Below, in pieces: positions 1 to 5,811 of a stretch of DNA of 14,121 nt. The first letter of the stretch is position 1; the number at the start of each line of letters is the position of its first letter. The stretch is from CAZRUA01 sp964603125. GTDB lineage: Bacteria; Bacteroidota; Bacteroidia; B-17B0; Aurantibacillaceae. A program made the translations under genes and the position numbers. Location: contig CAZRUA010000093.1 of the NCBI GenBank assembly GCA_964603125.1, positions 1-14,121 of the forward strand, read 5' to 3'. Below the pieces are notes generated by a model. That model had not been told where the DNA came from, searched no databases, and saw nothing but the letters and a program-made list of their open reading frames with translations.

Positions 1-1304
1 CAAGTCGCCATTTCCTTTCGGATTTTATCAAATTCCTTAGTGTATTTTACTCTAAAACGTTCGTAGGTTTCCTTGGGCATCTCCTCTTTTATGAAGTGCT
101 TCTCCTCTAGCGTTTCTATATCCTTGGTTAGTTCGACAATTCTCGCCTTAAGGATCGCTTCCTTTTCAACGGAGTCTTTATTCAGTTCATGGTAGGTGCT
201 TTCTAATTCAAGTTTGATTGCTTCGGTTAAATCAGGCTTTACTTCGTATTTCTCAAGCTCCTCCGAAAACAAACGGTGCATTTCTTTTGCACTTTTATTG
301 CACTTACAGCCGTTTGTTCTGCATTTGTAGTAGTACAAGTTCTTCTTCTTTACAATGTAGCCTGTAAATGGCTGATTACAATCCGAGCATTTAATGAAAA
401 CCTTAAGTGGAATATTTACATCTTCTGCTTTGTGGGGTACTCCAAATTTAGTTGAAGATGAAATTACCTCGTTAACTTTCATAAAGGTTTCTTTAGAGAT
501 CATTTTTTCATGTACTCCTTCAACTACTTTTCCATTCAACATTCCGTGCGAAACTAATCCACAATAAAATGGGTTAATGAAAATTTTATGCAATTGTTGC
601 TTATACATTTTTACACCGATAGCCTGAAGCTTCAGAATAATTTCTTCATTCTTCATGCCCATTAGTTTCCATTCCCACGCTTTTTTAATTTTCTTTCCAT
701 CTGCATTCACTACAATTTTACGTTCACCACTGGTTCTTACAATATCATAACCCTGTGGTGGTTTTACAACCCAAATTCCTTTTTCAAACTTGGCTTTCAT
801 TCCTGCCATTGCCACTTGCTTTCGTTGTTCATTATCCCAACGCCCGAATAACAATTGCATATCATGAAACAGAACTCCGTTTGGATTAGATGTGTCGATT
901 GGTTCTGTTACTGCTTTAATATGAACCCCATGCTTCTCTCTTAGTTCATCAGCAATAGAAATAGCTTTGCCTCCTGTTCTGCTAAAGCGAGTCATTTTGT
1001 AAACCAAGATGGTACTTATTTTTCCCTTGCTTGTATTTACAAAACTCAGCATTCGCTGAAACTCTTTCCTCGCATCGGTTTTAGCACTTTCATAAGTATC
1101 ACCAAACGCTGAAACAATTGTTAGATTATTTCTCTTAGCATATTCTTCAATCGATTTACGCTGAGTTTCCAAAGACTCGTTTTTATCAAACTGCCCTTTG
1201 CCGGAAACCCTTGTGTACATTACCGCCAAATTGGATGTGGACTGCTTTACTTCTTTTTTACCATAGCGTCCAAACCGATTTGCTATTATTTGTTCTTCTG
1301 TCAT
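1..1304 (-). CDS. Large serine recombinase (site-specific integrase), C-terminus off the window
   Basis: It catalyses site-specific integration or excision through a serine-DNA intermediate. The 434 visible residues begin with a resolvase-type catalytic domain: the nucleophile is Ser34 in YTRVS, and the active-site arginines lie in TRFSR (about 105-109). A Recombinase domain follows (about 170-285), then a zinc ribbon with Cys306/Cys309 and Cys328/Cys333. A charged coiled-coil (about 340-430) is cut off at the window edge, so the true C-terminus is not visible. The ATG at 1304 is preceded by GGAGG four bases upstream, an unusually good Shine-Dalgarno for this phylum. The 83-aa gene ends 30 bp upstream, suggesting co-transcription. 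Domain order is that of large serine recombinases, not small resolvases. Family confidence is high; element type and attachment site are unknown. Confidence 0.93.
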   Translation of the reverse strand, partial: MTEEQIIANRFGRYGKKEVKQSTSNLAVMYTRVSGKGQFDKNESLETQRKSIEEYAKRNNLTIVSAFGDTYESAKTDARKEFQRMLSFVNTSKGKISTILVYKMTRFSRTGGKAISIADELREKHGVHIKAVTEPIDTSNPNGVLFHDMQLLFGRWDNEQRKQVAMAGMKAKFEKGIWVVKPPQGYDIVRTSGERKIVVNADGKKIKKAWEWKLMGMKNEEIILKLQAIGVKMYKQQLHKIFINPFYCGLVSHGMLNGKVVEGVHEKMISKETFMKVNEVISSSTKFGVPHKAEDVNIPLKVFIKCSDCNQPFTGYIVKKKNLYYYKCRTNGCKCNKSAKEMHRLFSEELEKYEVKPDLTEAIKLELESTYHELNKDSVEKEAILKARIVELTKDIETLEEKHFIKEEMPKETYERFRVKYTKEFDKIRKEMAT

Positions 1305-1316
1305 TTTGCCTCCTTT
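1305..1316 (-). promoter_or_regulatory. Strong Shine-Dalgarno for the recombinase
   Basis: On the minus strand the bases before the ATG at 1304 read AAAGGAGGCAAA. GGAGG is four bases from the start. Nearly every other gene here has only an A-rich leader, so this site stands out and fixes the recombinase start. Confidence 0.6.
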
Positions 1317-1334
1317 CTTTTATTATTAATTTTT

Positions 1335-1586
1335 TTATGCTTGTTTTCTGTATTCAATTTCCGAAACATCATTTTCAGTATTCAACAAAATTATTTTTGC
1401 TTCACCTGAATCATCCATCTCGTTTTTCTTTTTTAGTTTTGAAAGATGTTCGCATAAAAGAACAGCCAGTTTTTTGATTGATAATACAATCTTGTTTGCT
1501 TGTTCATCGCTCACGCTTTCATAACCTTTTATCATTCTTAGTTTTTCAACCGTTAATCCTTTATTATTTTCGCTCTCACTTTTCAT
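1335..1586 (-). CDS. 83-aa accessory protein upstream of the serine recombinase
   Basis: A small, charged, soluble protein with no signal peptide. Residues about 10-50 look like a compact helical domain (GLTVEKLRMIKGY then SDEQANKIVLSIKKLAVLLCEHL); the rest is a Lys/Asp/Glu-rich tail. From general knowledge, short proteins with a similar GY/GF-x-x-x-SDEEA helix pattern occur next to integrases in Bacteroidota mobile elements, but no function is established. It sits 30 bp upstream of the recombinase on the same strand and probably shares its mRNA, so a role in recombinase control or directionality is conceivable but is inference. The opposite strand has an overlapping open frame with no recognisable protein features. 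Confidence 0.7.
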   Translation of the reverse strand: MKSESENNKGLTVEKLRMIKGYESVSDEQANKIVLSIKKLAVLLCEHLSKLKKKNEMDDSGEAKIILLNTENDVSEIEYRKQA

Positions 1587-1810
1587 TTCTATTTTTGCTT
1601 TCTCGCACTTTCGTTCAACAACTTATTTATCTACATTAGTATATTGATTATCAATATGATAGCTAATTTACGTACATCTTTCGGAATAAAGAAATACCCC
1701 CGAATCGCCCTAAATTCGCCCAATTTTCGGTTTGGTTTTAAAGCCTTTCCAGAACATTTTTGTATCCCTAATATTAACAAGGCGATCTGATTTTTATTTT
1801 TTGTTTCATA

Positions 1811-2836
1811 TTATGCAGCTTTGTTTTGTTGTTGACTTTTTAATAATCCTTGTTTCTTTAGTGCTTCGTATCTGTACCTCCATTCACTCTTCTTTTCTGT
1901 TTCTTTTTTACCGGAGATAAATTGTTGCACTTTTTCTTGTTGTGGTTTTTCTTCAATAAAATCTATTTCAGAAAATTTCATTTCAGCTGTGTGCAGCATT
2001 AATTGATGCCTAAAGCAAATCAGATGCGCTTTTCTTTCCTTTGTTAATTTGAAAGCAAGCATTTTTAAATGACCTTTCTCAGCAAGCATTTTATTTAGTC
2101 CGAGAAAGAGTTCGATTATTAATTCCTTAAAAGGATAATCATTTGGTAGCCTATTAAATGTAGTACTTGTGACCAATCTCTTAAATGCATCCGTTATGCA
2201 AAGCAAGGTGTGTAGATCTATTCGGCTATAATTACTTAGCTTTATTAATCCATCAGCTAAACATCTAAAGCGAGTGTTTACCCAAACAATCCGTTTTGCA
2301 TCTTCGTATTCCCAATAATCAAAAGGTTCTTTTAATTTAACACCTCCGGAGTTTTGCTCGTATTTTTTTTCAATTAAACCAATGAGTTTACTGTTGATCC
2401 ATTTATAACGTGACTCGTTTTCATTTTCATGTTTCTGTTCAACTTTTATAAGATTTTTTATTGGTTCAATTTCCTTTTCAACCTCACTTACATTATTCGA
2501 GTCTGCTATTTCGGTTTCTTCTTCTTCTTCTGCATCCGCCAACGGTACAAATTCAAATTCACTTCGCTCATCCTTATCGTATTTTACGTTAAGCTCTTCA
2601 TTACCGTATTTTACGGTATCTTTTTCCTTATCGTATTTTACGCTAACTTCATTAGTAGTAACAGGCTTTACGATAACTACAGGAACTTGCAAACTTGGTT
2701 CTGCTTCTGTTGTTCCCGAAAGCACCAAGCCATTTCTTTTAAAATATGCCATTTGCTTACAGTTATCGCTGCAATATTTTTTGCTCGACCGTATTGCCGT
2801 AAAATGCCCTCCGCAATATAAACAGGTGCTTTCCAT
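1811..2836 (-). CDS. 341-aa zinc-finger protein with a 9-residue tandem repeat (element-borne, unknown function)
   Basis: The N-terminus is a zinc finger with Cys5, Cys8, Cys22 and Cys26 (CLYCGG, then YCSDNCKQMAYFKRN), of the type seen in small DNA-associated proteins. Residues 66-92 are three tandem nine-residue units, each starting VKY (66, 75, 84), encoded by a 27-bp DNA repeat with identical GTA-AAA-TAC codons. A very acidic linker follows (EEEEE at about 103-107). Residues about 145-300 form a helical domain unknown to me, and the tail is basic and Gln-rich. It lies 21 bp downstream of the 103-aa gene, inside the element operon. The zinc finger and the shared DNA motif suggest a DNA-binding regulator or replication/partition accessory, but this is inference. 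No catalytic motif was seen. Confidence 0.8.
   Translation of the reverse strand: MESTCLYCGGHFTAIRSSKKYCSDNCKQMAYFKRNGLVLSGTTEAEPSLQVPVVIVKPVTTNEVSVKYDKEKDTVKYGNEELNVKYDKDERSEFEFVPLADAEEEEETEIADSNNVSEVEKEIEPIKNLIKVEQKHENENESRYKWINSKLIGLIEKKYEQNSGGVKLKEPFDYWEYEDAKRIVWVNTRFRCLADGLIKLSNYSRIDLHTLLCITDAFKRLVTSTTFNRLPNDYPFKELIIELFLGLNKMLAEKGHLKMLAFKLTKERKAHLICFRHQLMLHTAEMKFSEIDFIEEKPQQEKVQQFISGKKETEKKSEWRYRYEALKKQGLLKSQQQNKAA
2575..2649 (-). repeat. Three 27-bp tandem repeats with GTAAAATAC cores inside the zinc-finger gene
   Basis: The cores lie at 2579-2587, 2606-2614 and 2633-2641, exactly 27 bp apart. All three are CGTAAAATACG on the minus strand. The middle copy extends to the perfect palindrome TACCGTA-AAA-TACGGTA. 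The same 9-mer occurs three times in the operon leader. The codons for Val-Lys-Tyr could vary synonymously but do not. Confidence 0.8.
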
Positions 2837-2857
2837 TTTTTTTAAATTCTAATCGGT

Positions 2858-3139
2858 TTAATATTCGTTTTCATCTTCTTCGTCCAACATCAAAACTGTA
2901 TCGCCAAGCAAACCTTTCATGTATTCACTGTAATCAGTTAAAATACCTTCTATGTTTTCTTTAGCTTCTCTATTCTTAAGAGAGTTTAAATCAAAATTCA
3001 CATTTAGTAATACAATGTTTTGTCGCTCTTGTATTCCAATAATTTTATGCTTGATATTGTTACCAAACAAAATGCGTAAAATATCCATCAGCAGATCTTC
3101 CGGAATTTTATAGCGTTTTACTATGAGTTTATTTTCCAT
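2858..3139 (-). CDS. Small acidic protein of the element operon, unknown function
   Basis: A soluble protein of about 93 residues with a basic start (MENKLIVKRYKIPEDLLMDIL) and a strongly acidic end (DEEDENEY). It has no signal peptide, membrane segment, cysteine pair or catalytic motif, and I do not recognise the family. Two starts are possible: ATG at 3139, ten bases after the upstream stop, or ATG at 3169, which adds ten residues and overlaps the upstream gene by 20 bp. I prefer 3139 because it avoids the overlap and has an A-rich leader. The gene lies between the coiled-coil and zinc-finger genes with short gaps and is almost certainly co-transcribed. Confidence 0.65.
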   Translation of the reverse strand: MENKLIVKRYKIPEDLLMDILRILFGNNIKHKIIGIQERQNIVLLNVNFDLNSLKNREAKENIEGILTDYSEYMKGLLGDTVLMLDEEDENEY

Positions 3140-3149
3140 GTCTTTCGTT

Positions 3150-3605
3150 TTATAAATAAGCGGTTTCATACGTTTTCTTTTTCTCCGGTTGCGTTATTGG
3201 TATAACATCTCTGAGTGCATTCATCCCGATTCCTAAATGGGGATTCTCCGTTTCTGTTTCCGATAACACTTTTATCTTCTTGTATTTCTTCTTTACTTTT
3301 TCAAGATCCTCCTCAAGCTCCGTGTAGTCTTCTTTTAGCTTAAGGTTTTCTGCTTTCAGTTTTTCTATTTCCTCCTTTTGTCCTTTTAATTTTATAAAGG
3401 CGTAGATCAATAAACCAACACCAACCAATAGTGTAATAGGACTTAATACAAGTTTTAAAACAGATGCTATTAATTTATTGTCTCCGGCAATGGTATCTGC
3501 TGCTTTTTCCCAAACACCTTTTTCGGCATCTGTTCCTGATAAAGTTTTTTCGGTCTTGTTTCTGTTTTGTTTTTGTTCTGTTTTTTCTTCGTTCGTTTCT
3601 TTCAT
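3150..3605 (-). CDS. Single-pass membrane protein with coiled coil, first gene of the element operon
   Basis: This 151-aa protein has a hydrophilic Glu/Lys/Asn-rich start (1-45), one hydrophobic segment at about 51-71 (VLSPITLLVGVGLLIYAFI), and then a long heptad-rich stretch (about 74-113, with EKLKAENLKLKEDYTELEEDLEKVKKKYKK) predicted to be a coiled coil. It is probably an inner-membrane anchor that oligomerises through the coiled coil. No enzyme motif is present. It is the first gene after the motif-rich leader. It could tether a DNA-bound element protein to the membrane, or could be a phage-type spanin or holin-like protein; neither can be shown from sequence. The overlapping plus-strand open frames are antisense shadows. 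Confidence 0.7.
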   Translation of the reverse strand: MKETNEEKTEQKQNRNKTEKTLSGTDAEKGVWEKAADTIAGDNKLIASVLKLVLSPITLLVGVGLLIYAFIKLKGQKEEIEKLKAENLKLKEDYTELEEDLEKVKKKYKKIKVLSETETENPHLGIGMNALRDVIPITQPEKKKTYETAYL

Positions 3606-3860
3606 GGCTATTGTATTTTACGTTTAAAAATTCAAAGGTCGTTTACTGTATTTTACTGTTTGCCGGTTCCCGAACGCATTGAACCTTATTGGTTCTTATT
3701 GAACGGTATTGGCGTTTATCGTTTACAAAAACAAAGGTGCAACAAGCGTATTTTACGCTTTCCGCATTTTTGACGTTCATTGCAATCTTTTTCGTTTGTT
3801 TTACAATCTTTTCTAAAGTTTTTCGATTTTAGCGTAAAGTAACGGTAGGGTTTTAACTCA
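3606..3860. promoter_or_regulatory. Leader of the element operon with GTAAAATAC sites, phased half-sites and two -7-like boxes
   Basis: GTAAAATAC (minus strand) occurs at 3613-3621, 3648-3656 and 3748-3756. The last is inside a perfect 17-bp palindrome, AAGCGTA-TTT-TACGCTT (3744-3760). Reading on the minus strand, ACCTTTG boxes resembling the Bacteroidota -7 element lie at 3732-3738 and 3633-3639, each 8-9 bp downstream of a GTAAAATAC copy, as expected for repressor sites upstream of two promoters. A further inverted pair GTAAAGT/ACTTTAC lies at about 3834-3870. Which factor binds is unknown. Confidence 0.5.
3666..3720. repeat. 10-bp-phased GAAC/GTTC half-site array
   Basis: Five or six consecutive decamers from 3671 to 3720 each begin with GNNC and end in TATT or a close variant: (c)GAACGCATT, GAACCTTATT, GGTTCTTATT, GAACGGTATT, GGCGTTTATC. 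The direct repeat attgaac-NN-tattgg occurs at 3678-3692 and 3698-3712, exactly 20 bp apart. Inverted GAACC/GGTTC pairs are interleaved. Helical phasing places all half-sites on one face of the DNA, an iteron-like arrangement. Confidence 0.55.
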
Positions 3861-4089
3861 CTTTACCGATTTGGGCGGAAACTGCCGAGAAGTGATTTCA
3901 AATGCTATATAAAGCTGTTTAGGGAACCACTAACCAATAAATTGGATCGTAGGATTTGCAATACTAGAAGGTAAACAGATGAAGTAAATCCCCAATAAAT
4001 AAGACCATCTTTGGGCTAAAATATCAGAGAGGTAGTAAATTAGCCTTAGAACAAAAGCTTTCAAATAATGTTTTTAAAATTGAAACAAG
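3861..4089. other. Non-coding stretch between the element leader and the terminator
   Basis: I found no convincing coding frame, RNA gene or insertion-sequence end here. Composition is moderately AT-rich. With the leader and terminator it forms the 514-bp gene-free region 3606-4119. It may contain the junction of the mobile element, but no duplicated attachment core is recognisable inside the window. Confidence 0.4.
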
Positions 4090-4116
4090 AACAGGAAGTC
4101 AATCTTCCTGTTTTTT
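4090..4116. terminator. Intrinsic terminator hairpin
   Basis: A perfect 9-bp stem, AACAGGAAG (4090-4098) with CTTCCTGTT (4104-4112), encloses the loop TCAAT. On the plus strand it continues into a run of six T (4111-4116), so it is strongest for rightward transcription. On the minus strand it lies just after the LytTR stop codon and is followed by CTTGTTTC, so it may also end that gene. Confidence 0.7.
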
Positions 4117-4119
4117 GTA

Positions 4120-4380
4120 TTACTTTGCTCTCAACTTATCAAGCACGTCAGCTTTCTTTCTCCTGGGCACTTCAAATACGTTTTCATTTATCATTTCAAT
4201 AATAAATGGTTCGCCTTTGCTGTAGGTTTTAATGTATTTGGTGTTTATTAAACAACAGCGATGTAGACGCACAAAGCTCGATTCTTCTCCATAATATTTT
4301 TTGCAATCTTTTAGGTTGCGCGCCGCGGTGTAACGTTCGCCTTTTGTTACAAACACATCACTGTAGCTGTAACCAGTTTA
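4120..4380 (-). pseudogene. 5'-truncated LytTR response regulator (C-terminal DNA-binding half only)
   Basis: About 86 codons remain of a LytTR DNA-binding domain, the output domain of AlgR/AgrA-type response regulators. Diagnostic pieces are GERYTAARNLKDC, FVRLHRCCLINTKYIKTYSKGEPFIIEM and FEVPRRKKADVLDKL. An intact regulator would have an N-terminal receiver domain (about 120 aa) and a linker, neither of which is present. The reading frame continues upstream of the GTG at 4356 as TGYSYSDVFV and meets a stop at 4378-4380. Homology therefore stops where the inverted repeat at 4372-4403 begins. It is locally more GC-rich (CGCCGCGG) than the cluster to its right, consistent with a different origin. 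A stand-alone 78-aa LytTR protein from the GTG is possible but less likely. Confidence 0.75.
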
Positions 4381-4403
4381 TAGCAATATATCAATAAACT
4401 GGT
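4372..4403. repeat. Inverted repeat at the LytTR breakpoint
   Basis: Perfect 10-bp arms, ACCAGTTTAT (4372-4381) and ATAAACTGGT (4394-4403), are separated by 12 nt. The left arm contains the stop codon that closes the truncated LytTR frame. It could be a recombination scar, a regulator site for the cluster that follows, or a transcript hairpin. Confidence 0.65.
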
Positions 4404-4413
4404 CTATCTTATT

Positions 4414-4436
4414 GTTAGGAAACCTAACTAATATTG
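4414..4436 (+). promoter_or_regulatory. Candidate operator and -7 box of the redox cluster
   Basis: A perfect 15-bp palindrome GTTAGG-AAA-CCTAAC (4414-4428) directly abuts TAATATTG (4429-4436), which matches the Bacteroidota -7 consensus TAnnTTTG at all but one fixed position. A repressor on the palindrome would block this promoter. The natural candidate is the MarR-family protein at the end of the cluster. No clear -33 TTTG was found, so the promoter call is tentative. Confidence 0.5.
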
Positions 4437-4479
4437 TATCGGCAATAATGCTAATAAAACTAATTAAAAATTAAACAAA

Positions 4480-4713
4480 ATGAGCAAATCAATTTTCTAT
4501 CACGCTGGTTGTCCAGTATGTGTAAGTGCAGAACAAGACATCCTAAGTTTAATCAATCCTTCTAATGTAGAGGTGGTACATTTAGGAAACGATAAATCTA
4601 AAATTGCTACAGCTGAAGCTGCTGGTGTAAAATCAGTTCCAGCTTTGGTAACTCCAAACGGAAATGTATTACACTTAAATTTTGGCGCATCAATGGCTGA
4701 TGTAAAAGGATAA
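4480..4713 (+). CDS. Thioredoxin-fold mini-protein with CPVC motif (paralogue 1)
   Basis: A 77-aa cytosolic protein with a redox motif after the first strand (FYHAGCPVCVSAEQDI, Cys11/Cys14) and the cis-proline loop KSVPALV (about 51-57), the two hallmarks of a thioredoxin/glutaredoxin fold at minimal length. It has no signal peptide. Likely roles are thiol-disulfide exchange or metal/thiolate binding; the substrate is unknown. It is the first gene of the redox cluster, with an A-rich leader before the ATG, and is followed by a hairpin that probably makes it more abundant than downstream genes. The next gene encodes a clear paralogue, so the pair arose by tandem duplication. Confidence 0.85.
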   Translation: MSKSIFYHAGCPVCVSAEQDILSLINPSNVEVVHLGNDKSKIATAEAAGVKSVPALVTPNGNVLHLNFGASMADVKG

Positions 4714-4722
4714 AAAACTTAG

Positions 4723-4752
4723 CAGCTAGTTTAAACTTAAACTAGCTGTTTT
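4723..4752 (+). terminator. Hairpin between the two thioredoxin-like genes (partial terminator or processing site)
   Basis: A 12-bp stem, CAGCTAGTTTAA (4723-4734) with TTAAACTAGCTG (4737-4748), is followed by only TTTTC. The stem is AT-rich and the T tract short, so read-through into the second gene is expected. It may also stabilise the 3' end of the first message. Confidence 0.6.
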
Positions 4753-4773
4753 CAAATTTACTAACTTCTACAA

Positions 4774-5013
4774 ATGAAAAATTTAAAATTTTATCACGAT
4801 GGTTGCGAAATTTGTGCAAGTGTGGGTCAAGAAATTGTTAATTTAATTGGTCTATCAAACTTAGAGGTAATCCATGTAGGAATAGATCCTGCAAAAATAA
4901 TAGAAGCAAATAATTTAGGTGTAAAAACCTTTCCCGCTTTAGTTAACATAAATGGAAATGTGCTTCATTTTAACGTTGAGGAACACGAAGGAAACATCGA
5001 TTGCTTGTTATAA
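4774..5013 (+). CDS. Thioredoxin-fold mini-protein with CEIC motif (paralogue 2)
   Basis: This 79-aa protein aligns along its length with the preceding gene: FYHDGCEICASVGQEI (Cys11/Cys14), LEVIHVGID, a cis-proline loop KTFPALV, and NGNVLHFN. The C-terminus differs, being acidic and ending DCLL with an additional cysteine near the end. The dipeptide between the redox cysteines changes from Pro-Val to Glu-Ile, which should shift redox potential, so the two copies may have different partners. It follows paralogue 1 after a hairpin and precedes the exported protein by 32 bp, probably in one operon. Confidence 0.83.
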   Translation: MKNLKFYHDGCEICASVGQEIVNLIGLSNLEVIHVGIDPAKIIEANNLGVKTFPALVNINGNVLHFNVEEHEGNIDCLL

Positions 5014-5045
5014 ATGCTATAAATATTTAAACAAAAAACAAAAAC

Positions 5046-5777
5046 ATGAAAAAAATAATATACACGTTGTCATTAACAACAGTCTTAGCTATCACAACTG
5101 CTTTTGCGTGTGATAAATGTCAAAAATTTAATAACGAAAATTTCGTTATTGTATCAACAAGCGCAAGCTATAATTCAAACTTAAAGCAATTGGTAATGTC
5201 TATCCAAGTAAAAGGTAAAGCAGGAGTAACCATGCCAGATTCTATTGGAAAATTAGATGGAGCTGGTGTTTTAGGTTATGTATTTCCAACAACATTAAAA
5301 TCAGAAGACGTTGGTTTTAATAAAACCGATGGAATTGTAGCATTAGCTTTAACATCGCATCCTGATTTTGATGATTCGCCTTTATGGGATGAGAACAATA
5401 ACGGAACATTTTCAGACGATGGTCGTGTTTGGCATCCTCATTGGGTTTTACTAGTAAAAGACGAGAGAGTTAAAGGAGGGCTTGCAGTAAAAGAATTTAA
5501 AAAAGAAGATAAAACTGTTAAACTGCCAACTACTGCACCAAATATGCCAATGTATATGGATAGTCCGGGCTTTCAAGTGATAACAAAAGGTAATACTATT
5601 CAGGTAGTAATACCATCTTACAGAATTAATAATAAAATTGATTTTAAATTTGATGCAGTTACTTGTTATATGTCGGTTAATACCTCTAATATGATGATGC
5701 CAATGTTAGGCGTTATGGAAGTTTATAGTGTTGCCTCAGGAAAATTAACCCTGCCATATGTTGTAAAAACAAAATAA
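5046..5777 (+). CDS. Exported cysteine-containing protein, unknown function
   Basis: A 243-aa protein with a classical signal peptide (MKKIIYTLSLTTVLAITTAFA, about 1-21) followed by CDKC at the predicted mature start. Phe at the -2 position makes a lipobox weak, so signal peptidase I cleavage or lipidation are both possible. The body is beta-rich. It contains an acidic DENNNGTFSDDG segment, which could bind calcium, and a conserved-looking VWHPHWVLLV block with two histidines that could bind a metal. The C-terminal part is methionine-rich (SNMMMPMLGVM). I do not recognise the family with certainty. Position between thiol proteins and a Tat-exported superoxide dismutase suggests an envelope redox or metal-handling role, by inference. 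Confidence 0.72.
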   Translation: MKKIIYTLSLTTVLAITTAFACDKCQKFNNENFVIVSTSASYNSNLKQLVMSIQVKGKAGVTMPDSIGKLDGAGVLGYVFPTTLKSEDVGFNKTDGIVALALTSHPDFDDSPLWDENNNGTFSDDGRVWHPHWVLLVKDERVKGGLAVKEFKKEDKTVKLPTTAPNMPMYMDSPGFQVITKGNTIQVVIPSYRINNKIDFKFDAVTCYMSVNTSNMMMPMLGVMEVYSVASGKLTLPYVVKTK

Positions 5778-5811
5778 TTAAAAATTGTAAAAGGCTCTAA
5801 AAACTCTAATT

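Noticed and set aside
1211..1477. Plus-strand open frame of 88 aa opposite the recombinase start and the 83-aa gene
   Set aside because: It is antisense to two better-supported genes and its Leu/Phe-rich composition is what the complement of A-rich coding DNA gives.
2429..2821. Plus-strand open frame of 130 aa, very Phe-rich
   Set aside because: Antisense shadow of the zinc-finger gene; the Phe runs come from Glu/Lys codons on the other strand.
3464..3773. Two overlapping plus-strand open frames covering the leader
   Set aside because: They mirror the coiled-coil gene and run through the repeat-rich leader; no protein features.
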